The notes: generated from the sequence alone by a model not told the origin. Numbered from the stretch's first letter, positions 9,465 through 20,364 are shown. The stretch is 64,000 nucleotides of DNA from Litchfieldia stipae (GCF_014837155.1 NZ_JACYHA010000014.1:51761-115760); one strand, 5' to 3'. Program-made: numbers and translations.

Positions 9465-9566
9465 TTTTAAATATTGCGAAACATTTGTTCATTTTATTTT
9501 ACCATGAACAGATGAAAAATGTGTACTTTTTGTGAAATAGTTACAGTGAATATACCGTAAAATGGC

Positions 9567-9595
9567 TTGTTCATTTCACTCATTCACGTTAAAAT
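9567..9595 (+). promoter_or_regulatory. Candidate SigA promoter for prli42
   Basis: TTGTTC at 9567-9572 and TAAAAT at 9590-9595 are separated by 17 nt, about 38 nt before the miniprotein start. Confidence 0.55.
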
Positions 9596-9632
9596 ATATG
9601 GTAATGAAATAAATATGGGAGGGTATAAAATC

Positions 9633-9725
9633 ATGTCCCGAAAAACACAAAAATTCGTTGTCTATTTAATGATTGCTACAATGCTAATAACGTCTTTATT
9701 AGCTGGAGCAAGTATGTTTCTTTAA
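9633..9725 (+). CDS. prli42: Prli42-like stressosome-associated membrane miniprotein
   Basis: A 30-residue ORF with a strong ribosome binding site (GGGAGGG, 11 nt before ATG) and its own promoter and terminator. The N-terminal basic SRKTQK is followed by one hydrophobic helix (VVYLMIATMLITSLLAG) and ends ASMFL. This matches the form of Prli42, the membrane miniprotein that anchors the stressosome in Listeria and is conserved in Firmicutes. The gene is divergent from mce. The assignment rests on length, charge pattern and the LAGASMFL end. Confidence 0.75.
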   Translation: MSRKTQKFVVYLMIATMLITSLLAGASMFL

Positions 9726-9750
9726 ACAATGAAATCAAGGATAAGACCAT

Positions 9751-9800
9751 AAAAAAAGGAGGCTATTCACATCACCAAAGATGGAATAAACCTCCCTTTT
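9751..9800 (+). terminator. Terminator of prli42
   Basis: GGAGG-c-TATTC pairs with GAATA-aa-CCTCC around a loop of about 15 nt and is followed by CTTTTCT. An A-run precedes the stem, so it may also act on the minus strand for yqjA. Confidence 0.7.
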
Positions 9801-9835
9801 CTATTTTAACAACCTGCCTCCTTGAGACACACCCT

Positions 9836-10786
9836 TCAGCTTAGCCCTTTAAAGGATTGCTTAATAATTAAATAGTGCTCCATTTCATTAAGAAATTGCA
9901 AAAGACCAGCTCTTGCTTCAAATTCTTCTCTAGATGTAGGAAGCTCCATAGCTTCGAAGCTCTTTCTCATTTGCCCTAGCTTCTTTAAAAACTGTATAGC
10001 CGTATTCCCTGGATGAATCGAGTCACTCACTTCCTCAATAAAATCAGCAATAATTTCACCTTGCTCAACCGAATGAGTAATAGAAGTAACAATCGGTAGC
10101 ATTCGTTCAAGGATTTCAAACTGCTTTTCACGCATTCTGAAATAATGATAATAATTATTTTCTAATTTTGAGAAGTGATTCTCCACATCTCTAAAGGCCA
10201 GACTTTTTGCTTTCTGCAAAAGTTCTTCTGTCTCAGTGATTTCTTTTCCATCCCAACTACTCTCACCTGTCCTTAAGTAGCTAACCATTTCTTTGAAAAT
10301 CTTCCCAAATTGAACTTCTAGCTGTACTTGATATTCCTTTAAATTCTTTTCAACACTTGGCATGTATAAATTAACAATCAAAGCAACTCCAATTCCGATA
10401 AAAACAATAGCGATTTCGTTTAAAAGTAAATCGAAGGTGAAATTTCCAGTTGAAAAGATATGTAGGATAATAACGGAGCTAGAGGCGACACCTTCAGTCG
10501 CTTTAAATTTAACAATAGTAGGTATTAAGAAGAGCAGAAGCAATCCAACAGATATTGCGTAATACCCAATTAACTCAAAAAAGACAAAAGAAAATAACAT
10601 TCCTAAAAAGCAGGCAATCAAGCGATCCAACGAGCTTCTAAGTGATTTCTTCTTAGTTACCTGAACACATAGAATCGTTAATATCCCCGCAGATGTATAA
10701 AACTCCAAATTCAATAATTGAGCTAGTGCAATAGCTAATGCGGCTCCAATTGCAGTCTTAATTGTTCGATAACCAATCTTAAACAT
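9836..10786 (-). CDS. yqjA: Aromatic acid exporter family membrane protein (YqjA)
   Basis: A 316-residue membrane protein. The first 145 residues hold about four or five hydrophobic segments, beginning TIKTAIGAALAIALAQLL. The rest is a charged, helical cytoplasmic domain rich in E, K and F. This arrangement fits the DUF939/aromatic-acid-exporter family to which B. subtilis YqjA belongs. The transported substrate is not known from the sequence. It sits alone between prli42 (convergent) and brxB, with promoter space of 130 nt upstream. Confidence 0.8.
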   Translation of the reverse strand: MFKIGYRTIKTAIGAALAIALAQLLNLEFYTSAGILTILCVQVTKKKSLRSSLDRLIACFLGMLFSFVFFELIGYYAISVGLLLLFLIPTIVKFKATEGVASSSVIILHIFSTGNFTFDLLLNEIAIVFIGIGVALIVNLYMPSVEKNLKEYQVQLEVQFGKIFKEMVSYLRTGESSWDGKEITETEELLQKAKSLAFRDVENHFSKLENNYYHYFRMREKQFEILERMLPIVTSITHSVEQGEIIADFIEEVSDSIHPGNTAIQFLKKLGQMRKSFEAMELPTSREEFEARAGLLQFLNEMEHYLIIKQSFKGLS

Positions 10787-10881
10787 ATTCCAACTCCTAA
10801 AAGTGAACTGTCATGTACGTGTATCATTATACGTATCAAGAATTAGAACTACAACATCAAAGTGATGATTTTTACAAGAAC

Positions 10882-10906
10882 AAAAAAAAAGAAGTCAAAT
10901 GACTTC
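10882..10906 (-). terminator. Terminator of brxB
   Basis: On the minus strand the palindrome GAAGTCATTTGACTTC is followed by nine T, starting about 14 nt after the brxB stop. Confidence 0.85.
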
Positions 10907-10919
10907 CTTAAATAAGTGT

Positions 10920-11360
10920 TTATACTTCTTCACAATACTCATCAAATGCTTGTTGAAGCTTAGATACAACAGACATTGGGTCATGTCCTTCAATTTCGTG
11001 ACGCTCTACCATTGTTAAGATTTTTCCATCTTTCAGTAATGCAAATGATGGAGATGATGGTGGATAACCTTCAAAATAAGATCTAGCTTTTTCTGTCGCT
11101 TCTTTATCTTGTCCAGCAAATACAGTAACTAGCTGATCTGGACGCTTATCGAAATGGATCGCACTTGCAGCTGCTGGTCTTGCAATACCACCTGCACATC
11201 CACAAACTGAATTAACCATTACTAATGTTGTACCCTTCTTTGTTAGAACATCATCCACTTCTTCAGCAGATTTTAATTCTGTGTAGCCAGCCTCGACAAT
11301 TTCCTTACGAGCTTGAACAACAATATCGTTCATAAACATATTAAAATCAATACTCATCAT
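10920..11360 (-). CDS. brxB: Bacilliredoxin BrxB (YqiW)
   Basis: Thiol-disulfide protein of the YphP/YqiW (DUF1094) family that removes bacillithiol from S-bacillithiolated proteins. The 146-residue protein has the diagnostic CGC active site in [15 protein letters not shown] near residues 52-55, a thioredoxin-like fold and the C-terminal [19 protein letters not shown]. It is a single gene with a 219-nt upstream gap and its own terminator. Its presence implies that the organism makes bacillithiol. Confidence 0.92.
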   Translation of the reverse strand: MMSIDFNMFMNDIVVQARKEIVEAGYTELKSAEEVDDVLTKKGTTLVMVNSVCGCAGGIARPAAASAIHFDKRPDQLVTVFAGQDKEATEKARSYFEGYPPSSPSFALLKDGKILTMVERHEIEGHDPMSVVSKLQQAFDEYCEEV

Positions 11361-11579
11361 TATCTCTCCTTAAGTAGAAAACATAGTAGGTTTCTTAATC
11401 CTCCATCTCATTCTATCATATCAATATCACCTTATAAAATTCAATTTTGAAGTCTGGGAATCATTTAAAATAAATGATGACTATTTTATGTTTAAAATTT
11501 TATTAAGCAGGGTAAGATATTAATACATCTAGATTCATACCCCTAAAACTCCCTAGATGGAAGGAAAGTTTTCTTTCCT

Positions 11580-12620
11580 TCACTTTTTTTTATCTTCTTC
11601 ATAGATTTTGAATATTTCATCAACAGCACTTGAGGCGATTATCCTCCCTTGAAAAACTTCATGCTCTAACCGCGGCAATTCTGTTTGTACGATAGAATTC
11701 GAGAAAAACCTCTGTTCCAATTCCTCTCTAATCATAGAATATACCCAGTCCTTAAGCTGCGTCTTTCGTCTTTCTTCAAAGAAACCACTATTTTTTGTAC
11801 CTTCAACAAATTGATCAATCACTTTCTTTAAATCTGCAATTCCTTCTCCAAGAAGGCTTGATGCCGTAAAGGCACGGACCGTCCATCCAGGGGTCATTGG
11901 TTTCATATAATGGAGTATTTGATTATATTCTTCCATTTCCATTAATGCCCTTTGCTTATTGTCATTGTCCGCTTTATGAATAACAATTGCATCAGTGATT
12001 TCAACGACCCCTTTTTTCATTGCTTGTAATTCATCCCCCGCTCCTGTTAAAGTGAGTAATAGAAAAAAATCAACCATATTTCTAACCACTACTTCACTTT
12101 GACCAACACCGATGGTTTCGATCAGAATGATATCAAAGCCGGCTGCTTCACATAAGAGAATCGTTTCACGCGTTTTGCGACTTACTCCACCAAGTGTACC
12201 TCCTGAAGGAGAAGGTCGGACAAAAGCACGTGGATCCCTCGATAGGATCTCCATTCTAGTTTTATCTCCTAAAATACTACCTCCAGTGACCTGGCTTGAT
12301 GGATCCACCGCTAGCACAGCGACACGATGCCCCTCATTACATAAATACTGTCCCATCGACTCTATAAAAGTGCTCTTACCCGCACCAGGTACACCAGTAA
12401 TACCAATCCGAACTGAATTTCCTGTGTGTGGTAAAAGCTCATTAATGACTTCCTGTGCTTTTTGTTTATGCTTTACCGCATCACTTTCTACTAAGGTGAT
12501 TGCCCGAGCTAATATCGCTCGATCCCCATTTATCACACCTTCTACAAGCTCTGATTTACTCAAGTTTTTCCGCTTTCTTGTTGGCTGATGGGATTCAAAG
12601 TGGAAATGGTCCTTATCCAT
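11580..12620 (-). CDS. meaB: Methylmalonyl-CoA mutase-associated GTPase MeaB
   Basis: G3E-family P-loop GTPase that gates loading and protects the adenosylcobalamin cofactor of methylmalonyl-CoA mutase. The 346-residue protein has Walker A in GVPGAGKSTF near residues 80-90, AVDPSS, the DKTRM segment, ETIGVGQSEV and the base-specificity HKAD (NKAD-like) motif. It is the last gene of the mutA-mutB-meaB unit; its start touches the mutB stop (1-nt overlap), implying coupling. Older annotation calls this family ArgK, but the neighbours make MeaB the right name. Confidence 0.95.
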   Translation of the reverse strand: MDKDHFHFESHQPTRKRKNLSKSELVEGVINGDRAILARAITLVESDAVKHKQKAQEVINELLPHTGNSVRIGITGVPGAGKSTFIESMGQYLCNEGHRVAVLAVDPSSQVTGGSILGDKTRMEILSRDPRAFVRPSPSGGTLGGVSRKTRETILLCEAAGFDIILIETIGVGQSEVVVRNMVDFFLLLTLTGAGDELQAMKKGVVEITDAIVIHKADNDNKQRALMEMEEYNQILHYMKPMTPGWTVRAFTASSLLGEGIADLKKVIDQFVEGTKNSGFFEERRKTQLKDWVYSMIREELEQRFFSNSIVQTELPRLEHEVFQGRIIASSAVDEIFKIYEEDKKK

Positions 12621-14815
12621 TAATCGTCCACATCCAATCCACCAATGACCGCTTTTATTTCTTCCATTACTTTTCTTGCAGCCACCGGAATCACTGTCCC
12701 TGGACCAAATATAGCCGCTGCTCCGTTCTTATAAAGGAAATCATAATCCTGAGCTGGAATCACTCCACCAATGACGACAATGATATCCTCACGCCCTAAT
12801 CTCTTAAGTTCCGTCATTAATTGAGGAAGCAATGTTTTATGCCCAGCAGCTAGAGAGCTCATTCCAATTACGTGAACGTCATTTTCAACAGCTTGCTTAG
12901 CGGTCTCTTCAGCTGTTTGGAATAAAGGACCGATATCAACATCAAATCCTAAATCAGCAAATGCTGTCGCAATAATTTTAGCTCCTCTGTCATGCCCATC
13001 TTGCCCCATCTTTGCCACAAGGATTCTTGGACGTCTCCCCTCCTGCTTATGAAACTCATCCGTAATCCTTCTGACCTCGAGAATTTCTTTTTGATCATCA
13101 TATTCAGCCTGGTAAACACCACTAATTGAGCGAATGACTGCCTTATGCCTTCTAGCCACCTTTTCAATCGCATCGGAGATTTCACCTAAGCTAGCACGTG
13201 CACGTGCTGCTTCAATGGCCAATTCCAATAAATTTCCCTGTTTCCTTTCTGTTGCAATCGTTATCTTCTCTAGAGCTTCTCTCACTTTTTGATTATCTCT
13301 AGTTGCTCTTAAACGTTCAAGATTAGCAATTTGCTTAAACCGAACTTCCGTATTATCAATACTTAATATATCAATTGGTTCTTCATTCGCTAATCGATAT
13401 TTATTTACTCCAATAATCGTTTCACTACCACTATCTATTTTTGCTTGTCTGCGTGCAGCAGCCTCTTCAATCCGCATCTTAGGTAAGCCAGTTTCTATAG
13501 CTTTAGCCATACCGCCCAATTCTTCAATTTCACCAATATGTTTCCAGGCTCTCTCCACCAATTGTGCCGTGAGTGTTTCAACAAAATATGAACCTGCCCA
13601 TGGGTCAATTGTACGACAAATTCCAGACTCGTCTTGCAAATATAATTGCGTATTCCTAGCAATTCGTGCTGAAAAATCCGTCGGTAAGGCAATCGCTTCA
13701 TCTAATGCATTTGTATGAAGTGATTGTGTGTGCCCTAATGCAGCAGCCATCGCTTCAATACATGTTCTTGTTACATTATTAAATGGATCCTGCTCTGTTA
13801 AACTCCACCCTGATGTTTGAGAATGAGCACGAAGTGTAAGAGATTTAGGATTTTTCGGCTGAAAGTCTTGCATCATTTGAGACCAGATTAATCGTCCAGC
13901 TCTCAGTTTTGCTATCTCCATAAAATAATTCATGCTGATTCCCCAGAAAAATGATAATCTTGGAGCAAATGAATCAATATCAATTCCTGCCTTTATTCCA
14001 GTACGCACATACTCCAATCCATCAGCTAACGTATAGGCTAACTCTAAATCAGCCGGTGCTCCCGCTTCTTGCATATGATAGCCTGAAATACTGATACTAT
14101 TAAACTTTGGCATATGAGTTGATGTGTACTTTAAAATATCAGCAATGATTCTCATGGATGTTTCAGGTGGATAGATGTACGTATTTCTAACCATATATTC
14201 TTTCAAAATATCATTTTGAATGGTTCCAGATAATTGTTCTTGCTTCACCCCTTGTTCCTGGGCAGTGACAATATAAAAAGCAAGGATCGGTAAAACCGCT
14301 CCATTCATTGTCATTGAAACAGACATCTGATCAAGTGGAATCTCATCAAATAACACCTTCATGTCAAGAATCGAATCAATTGCCACTCCTGCTTTACCAA
14401 CATCACTTATTACACGAGGATGATCTGAATCATATCCCCGATGCGTGGCCAAATCAAATGCTACCGATAACCCCTTTTGTCCCATCGCTAAATTGCGTCG
14501 ATAAAATGCATTGCTTTCTTCAGCGGTTGAAAATCCTGCATACTGCCTAATCGTCCATGGTCTATTAACATACATGGTTGGATATGGTCCGCGTAAAAAA
14601 GGAGCGAAACCAGGAAAAGTATCAAGATAAGGATTGCTAGCGCTATCTTTTGACGTATAAAGTGGCTTGATTTTTATCTGTTCATTTGTTTGGAACATCA
14701 ACTCATCCAATGATTTTCCAGCCATACTCTCTACTTTCTTTCTCCAATCATCTTCACTATTTCCATTTGGAGCCGCTTGCTTTAATTGGATGTTAGAAAA
14801 ATTAATTCGCTTCAT
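12620..14815 (-). CDS. mutB: Methylmalonyl-CoA mutase large (catalytic) subunit
   Basis: Adenosylcobalamin-dependent isomerase converting (R)-methylmalonyl-CoA to succinyl-CoA. The protein has 731 residues from the ATG at 14815, which is preceded by a GGGGGTGGCGAGGG ribosome binding site inside the end of mutA. An upstream in-frame ATG at 14860 is unlikely. The N-terminal TIM barrel carries [18 protein letters not shown] and [13 protein letters not shown]. The C-terminal B12-binding domain carries the base-off motif [12 protein letters not shown] (D-x-H-x-x-G). It overlaps mutA by 14 nt and meaB by 1 nt. Confidence 0.96.
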   Translation of the reverse strand: MKRINFSNIQLKQAAPNGNSEDDWRKKVESMAGKSLDELMFQTNEQIKIKPLYTSKDSASNPYLDTFPGFAPFLRGPYPTMYVNRPWTIRQYAGFSTAEESNAFYRRNLAMGQKGLSVAFDLATHRGYDSDHPRVISDVGKAGVAIDSILDMKVLFDEIPLDQMSVSMTMNGAVLPILAFYIVTAQEQGVKQEQLSGTIQNDILKEYMVRNTYIYPPETSMRIIADILKYTSTHMPKFNSISISGYHMQEAGAPADLELAYTLADGLEYVRTGIKAGIDIDSFAPRLSFFWGISMNYFMEIAKLRAGRLIWSQMMQDFQPKNPKSLTLRAHSQTSGWSLTEQDPFNNVTRTCIEAMAAALGHTQSLHTNALDEAIALPTDFSARIARNTQLYLQDESGICRTIDPWAGSYFVETLTAQLVERAWKHIGEIEELGGMAKAIETGLPKMRIEEAAARRQAKIDSGSETIIGVNKYRLANEEPIDILSIDNTEVRFKQIANLERLRATRDNQKVREALEKITIATERKQGNLLELAIEAARARASLGEISDAIEKVARRHKAVIRSISGVYQAEYDDQKEILEVRRITDEFHKQEGRRPRILVAKMGQDGHDRGAKIIATAFADLGFDVDIGPLFQTAEETAKQAVENDVHVIGMSSLAAGHKTLLPQLMTELKRLGREDIIVVIGGVIPAQDYDFLYKNGAAAIFGPGTVIPVAARKVMEEIKAVIGGLDVDD

Positions 14816-16844
14816 CCCTCGCCACCCCCATTTCAAGTTGAAGTGATAACAATGTTTCATAACAATTCGTTTGTGAGTGAATAAAGCTTTTCACCCCTGC
14901 GCTGCGATACATTTCTTCATCTTCTAATGATAGATCCCCCACCAAATAATAAGTAATCTTTGTTTTTTCTAATTTATGAGTTAAATCGATAACAATGGCT
15001 CGATACATATCATCTTTCCCACATAATACATAGGCTGATAGAGGGTGCTCATGAATCCACTCACTCACATCTTTCCCAGTATAAAGCCCTGCTGAATGGA
15101 TAAGCTCAAAACCACCTGCCTCAAAGAAACCTGTGGCAAAATCGGCCCTTGCCTTAGTTGCTGCAATTGTACCTAAATGGATGAAGCCTATTTTAGGTCG
15201 AGTTCCATGTTTTAGAAGAAAAGCATCAGAGGAAGTCCTAAGTGTTTCAAATTCTTCTGCTAAACGATGCTGTTTAATGGCTTGAACTTCTAATGGTTGA
15301 ACCTCTATAATCGTTGACTTAAGTAAAGCTTCACTTGAATAAGATGTCAGATTTGCCTCTACGATCATCTTTTTCATTCGATCCTCTAACCCTATTATTC
15401 TCTTGATTTGATCTGGCTTAATCCGCTCAGTCTGTCTGACCACAACTGGCTTCTCAGCTAAATCTGCATACATATTTACACCAACAATTTTATCCTTTCT
15501 TTTCTGTACATTTTCTCTCCTCTTCATAGCTGTAGTCTCAATATCATTTTGAGGAGTCCCTTTTTTTAACGCCTCTAGCATTCCTCCATAACTCTCTATC
15601 TCTTGAAAGAGAGCATATGCTTTTTCTGCTAGTTCATTTGTCAATGATTCAATATACCATGAACCTCCTGCTGGATCGATAACATTAGTCAGAAAAGCTT
15701 CTTCTTGCAAGATGAGTTGGATATTTCTTGCCATTCTTCGTGAATCGATTCTTTTTGATGATTGAATTTGTTCATCATATGCAGTAACATGCATGCTATC
15801 TATCCCGCCTATAGCACCTGCAAATGCTTCAATCGTTGAACGAATCATATTTACGTAAGGGTCATAATGAGTTTTTGTGTAAGCTGAGGTTTGTACATGA
15901 ATTCTCATTTTTTGACTCGTCATGTTTCCATCAAATGCATCAACAATTGTTGCCCACACTCGCTTTGCTGCCCGTAATTTCGCAATCTCTATAAAAAAGT
16001 CAGAACCGATTGAAAAAGAAAAGATCATACGAGGTGCAACCTCATCAATATCAAGACCTCGCTCAATGCAGGCATATAGATAATCGACCGCAGTAGCTAA
16101 TGAGTAGGCAAGTTCACTGACTGCATTAGCCCCACCGTTATGATACGGTTCACTGTTCACTAAAATAGTACTTAGATTCGGTGTCATTTTCTCTGCCCAC
16201 TTCGTAATAAAAGCCATTGAATCATACAATGCAGACACCTGATAATGAAGGCTTCCATTACGAACTAAGTCGGATAATGGATCCATCCCGACTGTTCCCT
16301 TTAAGTCATGTAACAATGCCTTTTTCTCTTTGCAATAATCAAAAAGAAGAGTAAAAAAAGGTAAAGAATTTGCTCCAGTGTTTATAAATAATGGGGTCTT
16401 CTCAAGGTTGATGCCCTCAAACACTGTTAGTAAATCCTCATTTGAGTAAATAGGTAAGCCACTAGCTGGGTTAGCTGAGTCCGTTACCTCAAAGTGAATC
16501 ATTGTTTGCCCATTTGTAAGATCATCTTTTAAGCTTTGATTGAAAATACTAAGATTTTTTTGATCTAGCTTTTGAGCAACTAGCCAAGGTTTTGCTGTAT
16601 AACCTAATAAATTGGTCCCTCGAACAAATGGACTCTCACCAGGCATATGATCTAGTGAATGAGGATTCTCAATATCACTTTTGGTGTATAGTGGTTTTAT
16701 CTTAATGTTTTCATATGTAGTTGTATAAAGAGTTTCAAAGGGTGCCCCTTTTAATGTTTTTATCGCTTCTTTCTGCCATGTCTCATCATCAATGGGTTGA
16801 AAAATCCTTTTATTTGAGCCTAGCTCTTTCATCACTGATTTCAC
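14802..16844 (-). CDS. mutA: Methylmalonyl-CoA mutase small (non-catalytic) subunit
   Basis: Partner of MutB in the heterodimeric mutase. The 680-residue protein is homologous to the large subunit along its length ([39 protein letters not shown]). The C-terminal flavodoxin-like domain lacks the D-x-H-x-x-G cobalamin motif: the equivalent stretch reads [18 protein letters not shown]. This is usual for the structural subunit. It is the first gene of mutA-mutB-meaB. A second possible Met four codons in would make little difference. Confidence 0.93.
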   Translation of the reverse strand: MKSVMKELGSNKRIFQPIDDETWQKEAIKTLKGAPFETLYTTTYENIKIKPLYTKSDIENPHSLDHMPGESPFVRGTNLLGYTAKPWLVAQKLDQKNLSIFNQSLKDDLTNGQTMIHFEVTDSANPASGLPIYSNEDLLTVFEGINLEKTPLFINTGANSLPFFTLLFDYCKEKKALLHDLKGTVGMDPLSDLVRNGSLHYQVSALYDSMAFITKWAEKMTPNLSTILVNSEPYHNGGANAVSELAYSLATAVDYLYACIERGLDIDEVAPRMIFSFSIGSDFFIEIAKLRAAKRVWATIVDAFDGNMTSQKMRIHVQTSAYTKTHYDPYVNMIRSTIEAFAGAIGGIDSMHVTAYDEQIQSSKRIDSRRMARNIQLILQEEAFLTNVIDPAGGSWYIESLTNELAEKAYALFQEIESYGGMLEALKKGTPQNDIETTAMKRRENVQKRKDKIVGVNMYADLAEKPVVVRQTERIKPDQIKRIIGLEDRMKKMIVEANLTSYSSEALLKSTIIEVQPLEVQAIKQHRLAEEFETLRTSSDAFLLKHGTRPKIGFIHLGTIAATKARADFATGFFEAGGFELIHSAGLYTGKDVSEWIHEHPLSAYVLCGKDDMYRAIVIDLTHKLEKTKITYYLVGDLSLEDEEMYRSAGVKSFIHSQTNCYETLLSLQLEMGVARDEAN

Positions 16845-16854
16845 CCTTTCGATT

Positions 16855-16868
16855 TTGAATCGCTTACA
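16855..16868. promoter_or_regulatory. Weak cre-like site upstream of mutA
   Basis: TTGAATCGCTTACA matches the cre consensus at 12 of 14 positions, 11 bp before the mutA start. It is weaker than the site before mce and could be chance. Confidence 0.3.
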
Positions 16869-16962
16869 TTTTTAAAAATTAAAACAATTTATCCCTTTCA
16901 TTTTAGTATATCTATCGTTAACTATCAATCGCAAAATGAACCACCGTTCATAAAATCATAAC

Positions 16963-16983
16963 AAAAACCCTTCCGAAGAAGGG
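16963..16983 (-). terminator. Terminator of the bkd operon
   Basis: On the minus strand CCCTTCTTCGGAAGGG is followed by TTTTT, starting 12 nt after the bkdB stop. It closes the ptb-to-bkdB operon ahead of mutA. Confidence 0.85.
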
Positions 16984-16994
16984 AATGGCTTAAG

Positions 16995-18275
16995 TTAATA
17001 AATTGATGTTGTTTCTTTTGAAGTGTTCTCTAATATTTCTTTCACTCTTGCTAAGAACCTACCACAGACCAGCCCATCAAGGACACGATGATCAAGTGAT
17101 AAACAAAGATTAACCATATCTCGCACAGCAATCATTCCATCAATGATGACCGGTCGTTTTACAATTGATTCAACTTGAAGGATGGCTGCTTGTGGATAAT
17201 TGATGATACCCATGGATTGTACTGAACCAAATGAGCCCGTGTTATTTACAGTAAAAGTTCCACCCTGCATCTCACCAGCTGTAAGCTTACCAGAACGAGC
17301 CTTTCCGGCCAACTCAGTAATTTCCCTTGCTATCCCTTTAATCGTTTTTTCATCTGCATGCTTTATTACCGGGACAAACAAGGCATCTTCAGTAGCAACA
17401 GCAATCGATATATTAATATCTTTCTTTTGAATGATTTTCTCTCCTGCCCACATGGAATTCACTTGTGGAAATTCCTTTAAGCTCTGAGCAACAGATTTTA
17501 CAAAGAAAGCAAAGAAGGTTAAATTAAAGCCTTCCTGTTGCTTGAAATCATTCTTTACTGAGTTTCGATAGTTAACCAAGTTAGTTACATCCACTTCAAC
17601 CATCGTCCAAGCATGTGGTGCCTCATGTTTACTGCGAAGCATATTTGCTGCAATAGCTTTACGAACACCAGTAACTGGAATCTCAATATCTCCCGTTTCA
17701 GTTTGAACTGTTGTTTTACTTACTGAAGGAGCAGATGACTGTATTTGTTTTTCTAATTGTGAAGTCTCAGAAGTTTGTAATTCAGCCTTCGCCCTTGAAG
17801 CTGTTGGGATAGCTCCTGTTTCGATAATTTTCAGTAAATCCTTGCGTGTTATTCTACCTCCAGCACCTGATCCCTTCACTTGTGCTAAATCAATTTGATT
17901 CTCTTGGGCAATTCTTAAGACTGCAGGTGAATAACGTTGTTTATTTGAGTCACTTGTTTCAAATGAAGTTGGGTGAACCTGTTCAATTTTCTCTGTTACT
18001 TCTGCTACAACTTCTTTCGCTTCAGTCTTTTCACCTTGAACGTCAATCGTACAAATAACAGCTCCAACCTCCAATGTATCACCTTCTTCAGCAAGTAATT
18101 CCTTAATTACACCTGTGAAAGAAGATGGAACCTCGGCGTTCACCTTATCTGTCATCACCTCTAAAAGAGGATCGTATTTATTCACATGATCACCTACTGA
18201 AACAAGCCACTTACTGACTGTTCCCTCTGTGACACTTTCACCTAGTTGAGGCATGATAATTTTTTCAACTGTCAT
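16995..18275 (-). CDS. bkdB: Branched-chain alpha-keto acid dehydrogenase E2 (dihydrolipoyl acyltransferase)
   Basis: Core acyltransferase of the Bkd complex, passing branched acyl groups from lipoate to CoA. The 426 residues show one lipoyl domain with the modified lysine in EVMTDKVNAEVPSS near residue 43. A peripheral subunit-binding domain follows (YSPAVLRIAQENQI...GGRITRKDLL, about 115-150). The catalytic domain ends in SLDHRVLDGLVCG, the H-x-x-x-D-G motif. Low-complexity E/V/T linkers join the domains. It is the last gene of the operon, 46 nt after bkdAB. Confidence 0.95.
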   Translation of the reverse strand: MTVEKIIMPQLGESVTEGTVSKWLVSVGDHVNKYDPLLEVMTDKVNAEVPSSFTGVIKELLAEEGDTLEVGAVICTIDVQGEKTEAKEVVAEVTEKIEQVHPTSFETSDSNKQRYSPAVLRIAQENQIDLAQVKGSGAGGRITRKDLLKIIETGAIPTASRAKAELQTSETSQLEKQIQSSAPSVSKTTVQTETGDIEIPVTGVRKAIAANMLRSKHEAPHAWTMVEVDVTNLVNYRNSVKNDFKQQEGFNLTFFAFFVKSVAQSLKEFPQVNSMWAGEKIIQKKDINISIAVATEDALFVPVIKHADEKTIKGIAREITELAGKARSGKLTAGEMQGGTFTVNNTGSFGSVQSMGIINYPQAAILQVESIVKRPVIIDGMIAVRDMVNLCLSLDHRVLDGLVCGRFLARVKEILENTSKETTSIY

Positions 18276-18321
18276 TTTTGGAAACCTCCTATTTTCAACA
18301 CAGCCTAATAATAACGATCAA

Positions 18322-19305
18322 TTAAAAGGCAGCGAGTTCACGCATTGCTTTTTCAACTTTATCTGGATTCACCATAAAGAACTTTTCCATTGTCGGTGCA
18401 TAAGGCATTGCTGGAACATCTGGACCTGCTAAGCGTTTAATTGGTGCATCAAGATCAAATAAGCAATGTTCAGCAATAATAGCAGCAACCTCACTAATGA
18501 TACTTCCTTCTTTATTATCTTCAGTAATGAGAAGGACTTTACCTGTTTTTCGTGCAGCTTCGATAATTGCTTCTTGGTCAAGTGGATAGACTGTTCGCAA
18601 ATCGAGAATGTGAGCAGAAATGCCATCCTTTGCAAGACGTTCTGCTGCCTGTAATGCAAAATGAACACATAAGCCATATGTGATGACCGTGATATCTTCT
18701 CCTTGACGTTTCACATCTGCTTTCCCAATTGGTAGAACATAATCATCAGTAGGAACTTCACCTTTAATCAATCGATAAGCTCTTTTGTGTTCAAAGAATA
18801 GAACTGGATCATCGTCACGAATTGCTGCTTTTAACAATCCCTTGGCATCATAAGGAGTTGAGGGCATTACAATCTTTAAGCCAGGCTGATTGGCAAATAC
18901 TGCTTCTACAGATTGAGAATGATAGAGAGCCCCATGTACGCCCCCACCATACGGAGCACGAATGGTAATTGGACAATGGAAATCGCCGTTTGAGCGATAA
19001 CGGATCTTCGCAGCCTCAGAGATTATTTGATTCACAGCAGGCATAATGAAATCTGCAAATTGCATTTCAGCAATAGGTCTCATCCCATACATCGCAGCAC
19101 CAATTCCTACACCTGCAATAGCAGATTCAGCTAGTGGTGTGTCAATTACACGTTCTTCACCAAATTGACTATATAAGCCATTCGTCGCTTTGAATACACC
19201 GCCTTTTCGACCAACATCCTCCCCCAAAACAAACACTTTAGAATCTCGTTCCATTTCTTCGCGCATCGCCATTGTAATTGAATCAATATAAGAAATAACT
19301 GGCAT
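18322..19305 (-). CDS. bkdAB: Branched-chain keto acid dehydrogenase E1 beta subunit
   Basis: Beta half of the thiamine-diphosphate E1 component. It is 327 residues, the usual length. The motifs are FVLGEDVGRKGGVFKATNGL, DTPLAESAIAGVGIGAAMYGMRPIAEMQFADF and FFEHKRAYR, and the transketolase C-terminal domain has ITYG and EAARKTGKVLLITED. It follows bkdAA with a 1-nt gap and precedes bkdB. The genomic setting with ptb, buk and bcd separates it from pyruvate dehydrogenase. Confidence 0.94.
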   Translation of the reverse strand: MPVISYIDSITMAMREEMERDSKVFVLGEDVGRKGGVFKATNGLYSQFGEERVIDTPLAESAIAGVGIGAAMYGMRPIAEMQFADFIMPAVNQIISEAAKIRYRSNGDFHCPITIRAPYGGGVHGALYHSQSVEAVFANQPGLKIVMPSTPYDAKGLLKAAIRDDDPVLFFEHKRAYRLIKGEVPTDDYVLPIGKADVKRQGEDITVITYGLCVHFALQAAERLAKDGISAHILDLRTVYPLDQEAIIEAARKTGKVLLITEDNKEGSIISEVAAIIAEHCLFDLDAPIKRLAGPDVPAMPYAPTMEKFFMVNPDKVEKAMRELAAF

Positions 19306-19306
19306 T

Positions 19307-20311
19307 TTATTCCCCCCCTAATTCCGCATATACGTGTTTTAATGCATATTCTGGCTCCGAATAAGCAGCATTTTCTGCATAATCTGTCGCCTCATTTACT
19401 TCTTTAGCAATTCGTTCGTTTATTTGTGCATCTATTTCATCAGTTAATACCCCTACATCCTTTAAGTAGGATTGGAATGAAAGGATTGGATCTTTCTTTT
19501 TTGCCTCTGCTACTTCATCCTGCTCACGGTAAGCACGATCATCATCATCAGATGAATGTGGTGTGAGACGATAAGAAATGGCTTCAATTAATGTTGGACC
19601 TTCACCACGGCGTCCTCTATCGGCGGCTGCTTTTACAGCTTCATAGACCTCTAATGGACAATTCCCATCAACTGTGACTCCAGGCATTCCATAACCGATG
19701 GCACGGTCAGAGATTTTCTCACATGCTACTTGTTTTTCATAAGGAACTGAAATGGCATATTTATTATTTTCACACATGAAGATAACTGGTAGCTTATGAA
19801 CTGCTGCGTAATTCGCCCCTTCATGAAAGTCTCCTTGATTTGATGAGCCTTCACCAAAGGTGACAAATGAAACGATATCCTTCCCTTCCATTCTTCCACC
19901 TAAGGCAACACCAACAGCATGTGGTACTTGTGTTGTGACAGGAGAAGAACCTGTAATGATTCGATTCTTCTTTTGACCGAAATGCCCTGGCATTTGTCGA
20001 CCTCCAGAATTAGGGTCTTCATGCTTTGCAAATCCTGAGAGCATTAACTCTGTAGCAGTCATTCCAAACGCAAGGACAACACCCATATCTCTGTAATAAG
20101 GTAGGACATAGTCCTTGCTACGATCTAATGCAAATGCTGCACCAACTTGAGCAGCCTCTTGACCTTGGCACGAAATAACAAATGGAATTTTCCCTGCACG
20201 ATTTAATAGCCACATACGCTCATCTATTTTTCTAGCAAGTAGCATTGTTTCATACATTTCCAACACATTTTTATCACTTAGTCCTAATACTTGGTGACGA
20301 TTTTTAGTCAT
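19307..20311 (-). CDS. bkdAA: Branched-chain keto acid dehydrogenase E1 alpha subunit
   Basis: Alpha half of E1, binding thiamine diphosphate and decarboxylating the keto acids of Val, Leu and Ile. The protein is 334 residues from the ATG at 20311, chosen because AAGGAGGG lies just before it; an in-frame Met at 20344 has no such site. The TPP motif is FGEGSSNQGDFHEGANYAAV followed by CENN, and the phosphorylation-loop-like YRLTPHSSDDDDRAYR follows. It sits between lpdV and bkdAB. Confidence 0.94.
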   Translation of the reverse strand: MTKNRHQVLGLSDKNVLEMYETMLLARKIDERMWLLNRAGKIPFVISCQGQEAAQVGAAFALDRSKDYVLPYYRDMGVVLAFGMTATELMLSGFAKHEDPNSGGRQMPGHFGQKKNRIITGSSPVTTQVPHAVGVALGGRMEGKDIVSFVTFGEGSSNQGDFHEGANYAAVHKLPVIFMCENNKYAISVPYEKQVACEKISDRAIGYGMPGVTVDGNCPLEVYEAVKAAADRGRRGEGPTLIEAISYRLTPHSSDDDDRAYREQDEVAEAKKKDPILSFQSYLKDVGVLTDEIDAQINERIAKEVNEATDYAENAAYSEPEYALKHVYAELGGE

Positions 20312-20364
20312 ACGTTTCCCTCCTTGTTTTTGAACAAGCATCAATTACATATATGTCTATCCAT

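Noticed and set aside
12112..12588. 158-codon plus-strand ORF opposite meaB
   Set aside because: It is a shadow of the well-supported MeaB frame, with no ribosome binding site.
15150..15220. Inactivated cobalamin site in MutA as a sign of gene decay
   Set aside because: The small subunit of this heterodimeric mutase normally lacks the D-x-H-x-x-G motif.
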